In this document: piece after piece, positions 1 to 5,046 of the stretch | How positions within the stretch are numbered: the first letter of the stretch is position 1 | Layout of the letters: each line of letters opens with the position of its first letter | Source: Planctomycetota bacterium | GTDB taxonomy: Bacteria > Planctomycetota > Planctomycetia > Pirellulales > UBA1268 | Direction: 5' to 3' | Length of the DNA stretch: 5,046 nucleotides | NCBI GenBank assembly: GCA_003670825.1 | Contig: QWQL01000166.1 | Location: 1-5,046, forward strand | Program-made: the position numbers and the translations under genes | Notes under the pieces: generated by a model | Seen by the model: only the letters and a program-made list of their open reading frames with translations | Told to the model about the DNA's origin: nothing | Database searches by the model: none

Positions 1-2138
1 GGACGATGGTCGCCAAACGCCGGGTCGTGAAGGTCGAAGAGGCAGCCCTCGACCCCGGCATGGAGCGGGTCACGATTCCGCAGCGGGTCCCCGAAAACGG
101 CCGCCGCGTGGCGGGGGTCGGGGGTATCCTCGAGACCACGCCATTCGATGCCTTCGGTCGTCGCATCCTCTCACTCGCCACGGCCGGCGGCCGCGTGGAC
201 GTGGTGCAGGGGATCACCGAGATCACCCCGCGGTGGACCCGCGTGGAGGGCCTCCAGACCGAGAAGCCCCTCCTGCTCGACATGCGGCTGGCGACGAGTT
301 CGATTCCGCCCGACGTGCTCGCGCGGGTCATCGCCCAGCACATCGACCGCACGAATCCAGACGAGCGACTCCGCGTGGTTCGGCTGCTGCTCCAGGGGGA
401 TCGATACGAGGATGCGAAGCGTGAACTCGACGAGGTGCTCGCCGACTTTCCCGACCTTACCGACCTCGCCAAGGAGCGGCGGACCATCGGGCAACTGGCC
501 GCCAGCCGCGTCCTCGACGAGATCCAGATGCGGGGCAGGGCAGGGCAGGATCGGCTTGCCCTCAGCCTGCTAGACGGCTTTCCCGTGGAGGACGCTGGAG
601 GCGAGATGCTGGAGGCAGTCCGCGAGGCCCGGGACCGCTACCGCGACCGTCGCGAACTGGCCACCCAGCTCGTGAGCCGGCTTCGGGAACGAGTGGCCAC
701 CCTCGCCGAAGGAGACGCCCGAAACAGCGCGGCGGCGGCGATCGATGAGGTGCAGGCGGGGCTCTCGTTCTCCTCGCTCGAACGGCTCGCCACCTTTGTG
801 CGCGTGGGCACCGACGAGGCCGTGCCGGCCGACCGCGCCGTGGCGATAGCCATCAGCGGCTGGCTGCAGGGGGCCGCGGCCGCAACCGACAACCTCAAGC
901 TCGCACTCTCCGCCCGGCGTGCCCGCGACCTGCTCCGCGACTACCTGCGGGCGGACGACCAGCCCACCCGCGACGCCGTGTTCGCCCGCCTGCAGGACGA
1001 GGAAGCGGGTGATCCCGCGACGCTCGCGGCTCTTGCCGCCCACATGCGGCCTCCGATCGATCCGCCCCCGCCACTCTCACCGGGCCTCCACGAACTCTCC
1101 GTGCCCGGCCTCGATGGCGAGGAAAGCGTGCGCTGTCTCGTGCAACTGCCGCCGGAATACGATCCGCTCCGGCGGTATCCCACGGTCGTGTCGCTCCACT
1201 CGGCCTGGTCGACTCCCCTCAATCAGATCGAGTGGTGGGCTGGCATGCCCGCAGCGGACGGCGGCCGCCTCGGTCAGGCTACCCGCCACGGCACGATCAT
1301 CGTCGCGCCCGCCTGGGCGGCGCCGCATCAATCCGCCTACGAGTCTTCGCCGCAGGAGCACGCGGCGGTGCTCCGCGGGCTCCGCGAGGCGATGCGGAGG
1401 TTCTCGATCGACAGCGACCGGGTGTTTCTCTCCGGCCACTCGCTCGGGGGTGACGCCGCCTGGGACATCGGCCTGGCTCACCCCGACCTTTGGGCCGGCC
1501 TGATGCTGATCGGGCCGACGGCCGGACGGTACGTCACCCACTATTGGCCCAATGCCCGCACGCTCCCCGTGGTCGTGGTCGGCGGCGAACTGGATCGGGG
1601 CCTCGTGCAGCGGAACGCCACCGACCTCGACCGCTACTTCTCCAAGGGATTTGACACCACCTACGTTGAATACCGGGGCCGCGGCCACGAGCACTTTTCC
1701 GACGAGATCCTCCGGCTGTTCGACTGGATGGGCCGAAAGCAGCGGGACTTTTTCCCCAAGGAGATCGAGGCCGTCTCGATGCGGCCGTGGGACCGGTTCT
1801 TCTGGTGGGTCGAGATGGAGGGGGCGCCGCCGAAGACGGTTGTGCTGCCCGAGCAGTGGCCCCCCGCGGCCGGCGTGCGTCCCTTCCAGATCGAGGCCAG
1901 GGTCGGCGCTACCAACACGCTGTCGGTGCGGTGTGGTGCCGACCGCGTGAAGGTCTGGCTGGCGCCGGAGCTGCTCGACTTCACCCGCCCGGCGACCGTG
2001 TCGCTCGACGGCCAGCGACTGCTCAAGGGCCGCGTGGTGCCCGACGCCAGGGTGATGCTCGAAGACCTGCGGCTCCGCGGCGACCGGCAGCACCCCTTCT
2101 GGGCCGTGGTCGAATCGCCCCCGGCCCAGACGCGGTGA
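1..2138 (+). CDS. Alpha/beta hydrolase (esterase / PHB-depolymerase or S9-peptidase-like), 5' partial
   Basis: The 3' part of a large alpha/beta-hydrolase gene; the frame is open to the left edge. The first in-window ATG is at position 6 (residue 1 here, 710 residues to the TGA at 2136-2138). It is unlikely to be the true start: there is no signal peptide and the chain begins in charged, domain-like sequence. Residues 1-340 are mostly charged and helical, with a TPR-like hairpin at about 122-150. The hydrolase domain is about 358-585. It has an oxyanion-type HSAW strand end (398-401), nucleophile elbow GHSLGG with Ser479, acid candidate Asp530 in GGELDRG, and His561 (or His563) in GRGHEHF. 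Residues 630-703 form a probable beta-rich C-terminal domain. The family hydrolyses ester or peptide bonds; the substrate is not predictable. The protein is probably exported, if a signal peptide lies upstream. It could equally be annotated as a prolyl-oligopeptidase-like peptidase or a PHB-depolymerase-type esterase. The hydrolase fold is near certain, the substrate unknown. Confidence 0.9.
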   Translation, partial: TMVAKRRVVKVEEAALDPGMERVTIPQRVPENGRRVAGVGGILETTPFDAFGRRILSLATAGGRVDVVQGITEITPRWTRVEGLQTEKPLLLDMRLATSSIPPDVLARVIAQHIDRTNPDERLRVVRLLLQGDRYEDAKRELDEVLADFPDLTDLAKERRTIGQLAASRVLDEIQMRGRAGQDRLALSLLDGFPVEDAGGEMLEAVREARDRYRDRRELATQLVSRLRERVATLAEGDARNSAAAAIDEVQAGLSFSSLERLATFVRVGTDEAVPADRAVAIAISGWLQGAAAATDNLKLALSARRARDLLRDYLRADDQPTRDAVFARLQDEEAGDPATLAALAAHMRPPIDPPPPLSPGLHELSVPGLDGEESVRCLVQLPPEYDPLRRYPTVVSLHSAWSTPLNQIEWWAGMPAADGGRLGQATRHGTIIVAPAWAAPHQSAYESSPQEHAAVLRGLREAMRRFSIDSDRVFLSGHSLGGDAAWDIGLAHPDLWAGLMLIGPTAGRYVTHYWPNARTLPVVVVGGELDRGLVQRNATDLDRYFSKGFDTTYVEYRGRGHEHFSDEILRLFDWMGRKQRDFFPKEIEAVSMRPWDRFFWWVEMEGAPPKTVVLPEQWPPAAGVRPFQIEARVGATNTLSVRCGADRVKVWLAPELLDFTRPATVSLDGQRLLKGRVVPDARVMLEDLRLRGDRQHPFWAVVESPPAQTR

Positions 2139-2141
2139 CGC

Positions 2142-4220
2142 TCAGCGGTTGGAGGGCTCGGCAGGACGGCGGGCCACTTCCTGCTCCTCCTCCTGCCCCT
2201 GCTGCGGTGGGCGCGGCAGCGACAGGCCAACCACATACCAGCCCTGCGACCGCGATTCCATCGCGAGCCCCGAGATGCCGAAATACTTCCTCACCAGCTC
2301 GAACTCGGGCAGCGTGCTGCCATCGATCCGCTGCTCACGAACCGTTCCCGGCTTGCCGTCCCCGAGCATGTCGTTGAGCAGTTGGGCAAACAGGCTCTTC
2401 GACTTCGGCATCTCCCCCTGGCGAAGCATGTCGTAGGCGGGACGGATCGACTTGTCGTCGCGGCCAAACCCTCGGGCCGACGTGCCGGCCGTCACGAACT
2501 TGCCCAGTTCCGCCTCGACTGCCTTGAGATCGGAAGAGGATGCCAGGGATGCCGGATCTTCTTCTGCGGCGAGCACCCGCTCCAAAATGTCACGGTGCGA
2601 GGCGATCAAGAGATGACCCTTCGCCACGGTCACGGTGGAATGGGGCAGCAGTTTCCCGTCTTTCTCGCGGAGCCGCTGGCGGCGGCGGTGGGCCTCGTCC
2701 TGCTCGTCGTGGTCGACGTGAGGCACGGCCCCTCCGGGCGTCTCGACTTCCAGTTTCGGCAGCGCCATGGAGTGGTCGATCAGTTCCCAGGCGACCTGGC
2801 CATTGATGTCGATCTTCTGCATGTCGCTATCGGCTTCCATCACCTTCGCAATCGTGGCGGCCACGCTGGCCTCGTCGACCGCCTCCATGGCAATCACCAG
2901 GCGTTCGCAGTCGGTGCCGATCGGATCGACGTGATCGGTGATCACCGAGATCCGCTGGCCAAGGCAGGCCACGAGATCCTTCTCGACGTCGATCTGCGGG
3001 CCGTCGGGATCCTCCTTGAGGGATGCGATCACGTCATCAAACACCCCCTTGTCGCCGACGATGTCGTCGACGAGCGATTCAGCCGATTCGAAGGCGGTCT
3101 TCACGTCCCACTGCATCGCGGCCCAGCCGGACACGTCGCGGGGCACCCAGGCAGGCGGCGTCAGGCTGGCGGCATTGGGAAACCGCAGCATTCGGGCCGC
3201 CAGGTCGAACCGCTCGACCGAATCGGGATCACGGCCGGGCAGCGGCGGCGCGTAGACCAGCGAGTGATGCCGCAGGGCATGGCCGCCATCGCCGAGCACC
3301 ACCACGCCGCCGGCCCCCTTGATCGCGTCGAATCCCTGCCGGCTCAGAATCGCCACGTAGTCGGGCCCCTTCCGCTTCTCGCGGGGCGGGTTGCTGGTCC
3401 GGTAGGCGACGGCGAACTTCAAAGGGTCGACGAACCAGCGGATCGGCGCCGCCGTCGCGGGCACCTGGGAAGCACATTGTTCCTTGACGGCCCCATACGC
3501 CTCGAGCGTCGTGAGGTTGTCCTTCCGGCCTTGGGCGAGCACGGAGAGCGCCTGGCCCACCTGCAGGGCGTCATCGCCGACGAGCAGAGCCTGCGAGGCG
3601 AGCGCGAAGGCCACCCGTCGCTGGCGGGCCGGCCCCTCAGACCGCACGTCATTGGGATCGGCAGGCAGTTCGTACACGGTCAACTGCGGCGGCGCATTCG
3701 GCACCGTGACCTTGACCGCTTTCTGCTCCAGCAGACGACCGCTGATTCTCTCGACCAGTTCCTTGGCCTCAGCCTCGTGACCGGTCGTATCGACGAGCAC
3801 CAGGGTCGCCAGGCGGCCCCCTTCGATCTCGATGGCGCCCGCCGCCAGTTCGCCTCCGGGAACTTTTTCGAGGTCCTCCAGCGTGAGGCCGAGTTTGGCG
3901 AGCCGCTGCTTCCCGTTCTTCGAGACCTGCTCCCGCAGATGATCGATGAAGGATTTCATGGCCGGATCGGCGATGAGTTGTCCGTAGGGCGATGCGTCGA
4001 ACCGCTCCTGAAGCCCGCGAAAATCGCTGATGCTGATCCAGGCCCGGGTGGTGGCGGGGAAGATCGTCTCGCTGGCCGGGAATCCGGCCGCGAGCGTCGC
4101 CCCGGCGGCGACCGCGAGCGACACGTGCACGGCGGCGGCGACCGCGAGGATGCGAAGCGGCCGACGGCGAGCATGGTGGGGTCCTGGCACGAGACGGTTC
4201 CTCGATGGGGTGTGCAACAT
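2142..4220 (-). CDS. Exported protein of unknown function with a duplicated domain (DUF3352-like style)
   Basis: A complete 692-residue protein of unknown function. I chose the ATG at 4220-4218. A GTG two codons upstream (4226) and a TTG one codon downstream are alternatives, and none has a clear Shine-Dalgarno sequence. Residues 1-23 are Arg-rich (ARRRPLRI) and 24-46 are an Ala/Val hydrophobic segment, fitting a long Sec signal peptide or membrane anchor; the RRPLR stretch only loosely resembles a Tat motif. The mature part opens with ETIFPATTRAWISISD (51-66), a signature I associate with large exported planctomycete proteins of the DUF3352-like type; that link is from memory and unverified. 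Residues 136-228 and 440-553 look like two copies of one alpha/beta module. A very charged insert (about 501-520) sits in the second copy, and the C-terminus is a Gln/Glu/Arg-rich tail (673-692). No catalytic motif or metal site is visible. The gene converges on the hydrolase with a 3-base gap. Confidence 0.87.
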   Translation of the reverse strand: MLHTPSRNRLVPGPHHARRRPLRILAVAAAVHVSLAVAAGATLAAGFPASETIFPATTRAWISISDFRGLQERFDASPYGQLIADPAMKSFIDHLREQVSKNGKQRLAKLGLTLEDLEKVPGGELAAGAIEIEGGRLATLVLVDTTGHEAEAKELVERISGRLLEQKAVKVTVPNAPPQLTVYELPADPNDVRSEGPARQRRVAFALASQALLVGDDALQVGQALSVLAQGRKDNLTTLEAYGAVKEQCASQVPATAAPIRWFVDPLKFAVAYRTSNPPREKRKGPDYVAILSRQGFDAIKGAGGVVVLGDGGHALRHHSLVYAPPLPGRDPDSVERFDLAARMLRFPNAASLTPPAWVPRDVSGWAAMQWDVKTAFESAESLVDDIVGDKGVFDDVIASLKEDPDGPQIDVEKDLVACLGQRISVITDHVDPIGTDCERLVIAMEAVDEASVAATIAKVMEADSDMQKIDINGQVAWELIDHSMALPKLEVETPGGAVPHVDHDEQDEAHRRRQRLREKDGKLLPHSTVTVAKGHLLIASHRDILERVLAAEEDPASLASSSDLKAVEAELGKFVTAGTSARGFGRDDKSIRPAYDMLRQGEMPKSKSLFAQLLNDMLGDGKPGTVREQRIDGSTLPEFELVRKYFGISGLAMESRSQGWYVVGLSLPRPPQQGQEEEQEVARRPAEPSNR

Positions 4221-4260
4221 CCGCACGATTGGAATGGCGTAATGAAGTATCGTGCGTTGC

Positions 4261-4286
4261 GACCGGTTTTCTCGACTCGATCGGTC
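4261..4286. repeat. Imperfect inverted repeat upstream of the exported-protein gene
   Basis: GACCG (4261-4265) and CGGTC (4282-4286) form a five-base-pair inverted repeat, six with a G-T wobble. It encloses TTTT and a tandem CTCGA-CTCGA (4271-4280). It lies 40-66 bases upstream of the chosen ATG of the minus-strand exported-protein gene, where an operator or promoter element would be expected. No known regulator site is recognised and the symmetry is short, so this is only a candidate. Confidence 0.2.
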
Positions 4287-4331
4287 AACGGATCCCGCCT
4301 GACGCCCGGTGGCGGCAGCGACGAACGGAAC

Positions 4332-4355
4332 TGCGAAGACTGGCGAAGTCTCGCA
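4332..4355 (-). repeat. Inverted repeat / candidate hairpin (possible 3' end of the membrane-protein transcript)
   Basis: TGCGA-A-GAC (4332-4340) pairs with GTC-TCGCA (4348-4355): eight base pairs, one bulged A at 4337 and a seven-base loop. It begins about 85 bases past the stop of the upstream minus-strand gene. The minus-strand sequence after the stem (GTTCCGTTCGT) is only moderately T-rich and has no T-run, so it is not a classical intrinsic terminator. It could be a weak terminator, an RNA-processing or stability element, or chance in GC-rich DNA. Confidence 0.35.
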
Positions 4356-4367
4356 AGAACACCCGAA

Positions 4368-4402
4368 ACCCTCAACAGCGGATGTTCGCCGGAGGCGAGG
4401 GT
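4368..4402 (-). repeat. Two competing inverted repeats downstream of the membrane-protein gene
   Basis: ACCCTC (4368-4373) is the exact complement of GAGGGT (4397-4402). Inside it, TCGCC (4386-4390) pairs with GGCGA (4394-4398) around a three-base GGA loop. The right arms overlap at 4397-4398, so both full stems cannot form together. The pair lies about 40-70 bases past the stop codon of the minus-strand membrane-protein gene. No T-run follows. This is seen directly in the sequence, but short GC-rich stems are common by chance in DNA of this composition. Confidence 0.3.
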
Positions 4403-4440
4403 AAGGTGCGCAGGCTGGGCGAATCGGCGACGGGCCGGCC

Positions 4441-5046
4441 TCAGGCGGCCGCCGTGGCCAACCCGCTGACTGCGGCCACGAGCAGGGCGATTATCACCGC
4501 AGCCGCCGTGTCGCGGGTCGCGCCGCAGGCATCCGCCCCCCAGACGACGACCGCCGTGGCGGTGGCGAGGCTCGCGACCACGAGGATAGCGAGGACCGGT
4601 CCTCCCGACGTCCAGGCCGCGCCCCTCCAGAGCACGGCCGCCACGACGGCGGGCCATCCGAGGATCGCCGCATGGGTGAGGATCGCCGCCAGTGCGTGAG
4701 CCGTGGTGCCCGGAAGCCGCGGACGGCCGACGCAGGTCTTCACCAGATCGCAACGCGCCAGCGCGTCGTGGTCGCCGCTGGCGGTCGTGGCCGCCGGCAC
4801 TCCGAGCATCACAAACCACGCCACGGCCACCACGGCATACCAGGCAGCAAACTCAGGGGCGAGGAAGTAGCAGACCGCCATCGCCACCAGCGTGGTCGCC
4901 ATCGCCAGCACCTCGGGCCACGAGCGCACGGCCGGCGGACCGTAGCCAACCGCCACGGAGAAGGCCGCCCCGGCATGTCGATCCTCATGCCTTTCGCCCG
5001 TGCCCGCACCGGGCCGTCTCCAGGCAGCCAGTCTGACAAGCATCAC
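4441..5046 (-). CDS. Multi-pass membrane protein of unknown function, 5' end uncertain or beyond the window
   Basis: The open frame runs from the right edge (GTG-ATG at 5046-5041) to a TGA at 4443-4441 and gives 201 residues. About five hydrophobic helices are visible: 45-64, 67-86, 116-140, 150-170 and 180-201. The chain ends inside or directly after the last helix, with no charged tail. A hydrophilic loop (about 89-115) contains DHDALARCDLVKTCVGRPR, with two Cys (99 and 105) and several charged residues. Residues 1-30 are Arg/Gly/His-rich and use AGA, AGG and CAT codons unlike the rest, so they may not be the real N-terminus. An ATG at 4902-4900 (residue 49) has GAGG eight bases before it; it would give a 153-residue protein beginning at the first helix. 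I do not recognise the family. It could be the C-terminal part of a longer permease-like protein continuing beyond the window, or a small complete membrane protein. Confidence 0.72.
   Translation of the reverse strand: MMLVRLAAWRRPGAGTGERHEDRHAGAAFSVAVGYGPPAVRSWPEVLAMATTLVAMAVCYFLAPEFAAWYAVVAVAWFVMLGVPAATTASGDHDALARCDLVKTCVGRPRLPGTTAHALAAILTHAAILGWPAVVAAVLWRGAAWTSGGPVLAILVVASLATATAVVVWGADACGATRDTAAAVIIALLVAAVSGLATAAA

Larger units (their letters stand above)
4221..4440. other. Intergenic spacer with inverted repeats
   Basis: About 220 bases between the stop of the membrane-protein gene and the start of the exported-protein gene, both read leftward. It should hold the 3' end of the first transcript and any promoter of the second. 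The part nearest the downstream gene (about 4227-4275) is the most A/T-rich. I see several short inverted repeats, listed separately. On the minus strand there is a TTGACC (4288 to 4283), but no acceptable -10 box at 16-19 bases, so I do not call a promoter. Open frames cross the spacer on both strands, but their products are Arg/Pro/Ser-rich and look like shadows. No tRNA-like or small-RNA-like structure was recognised. Confidence 0.6.

Noticed and set aside
1077..2093. A 338-codon minus-strand open frame opposite the hydrolase domain
   Set aside because: The product is a low-complexity Arg/His/Gly/Pro mixture. The plus strand here carries the GHSLGG elbow and the rest of the hydrolase fold.
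2178..2203. CTC/CTG-rich stretch as a microsatellite or regulatory repeat
   Set aside because: It is the coding sequence of the Gln/Glu-rich C-terminal tail of the exported protein, read from the other strand. It is short and imperfect.
4174..4201. RRPLR near the N-terminus of the exported protein as a twin-arginine export signal
   Set aside because: It lacks the usual S/T-R-R-x-F-L-K pattern: Pro follows the Arg pair and Phe is missing. An ordinary Sec signal or anchor explains the segment equally well.
4283..4288. TTGACC on the minus strand as a -35 box for the exported-protein gene
   Set aside because: At 16-19 bases downstream the sequence is around CGGTCG, not a plausible -10 box. The nearest -10-like GATACT is about 31 bases away, too far.
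2382..4469. A 695-codon open frame on the plus strand, antisense to almost all of the exported-protein gene and running on through the spacer
   Set aside because: Its product is rich in His, Arg, Gly and Asp with no domain, signal peptide or motif. The minus strand encodes a coherent exported protein with a signal segment and repeat structure. Long antisense frames are expected in GC-rich genes with strong third-position bias.
3956..4819. A 287-codon minus-strand frame bridging the two minus-strand genes
   Set aside because: Its product is Arg/Ser/Pro-rich and it overlaps the signal-peptide region of one gene and the membrane helices of the other in a different frame. It also contains an ATG near 4174 that is out of frame with the real protein.
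4692..5036. A 114-codon plus-strand frame opposite the membrane protein
   Set aside because: The product is an Arg/Pro/Ser-rich composition typical of a shadow frame, with no start signal or domain.

Overview
The window is GC-rich bacterial chromosomal DNA (by eye about 65% G+C, with strong G/C bias at third codon positions). Large secreted or lipolytic-type proteins of unknown specificity, a weakly defined ribosome-binding context and two recognisable protein types suggest a member of the Planctomycetes. One of those types is an esterase-like alpha/beta hydrolase behind a long helical N-terminal region. The other is a roughly 690-residue exported protein carrying an 'IFPATTRAWISISD' start-of-domain signature. 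The taxonomic call is inference from protein style, not from a marker gene.

Layout: (1) Positions 1-2138, plus strand, hold the 3' part of a large alpha/beta hydrolase gene that very probably begins upstream of the window. (2) Positions 2142-4220, minus strand, hold a complete gene for an exported protein of unknown function, convergent with the hydrolase and separated from it by only 3 bases. (3) Positions 4221-4440 are a spacer of about 220 bases with several short inverted repeats. It must hold the 5' control region of gene 2 and the 3' end signals of gene 3. (4) Positions 4441-5046, minus strand, hold an unrecognised integral membrane protein with about five membrane helices. It is open at the right edge and its true start is uncertain.

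No functional partnership between the three genes can be shown. The two minus-strand genes are in the same direction but 220 bases apart, so co-transcription is possible but not indicated. The hydrolase is transcribed toward them from the left. I see no tRNA, rRNA, CRISPR array, insertion sequence, attachment site or origin. The most interesting signal is an internal duplication in the exported protein, whose two copies carry their variable insertion at the same place. I found no convincing new multi-gene system here; the window looks like ordinary planctomycete-type core or lineage-specific gene content.
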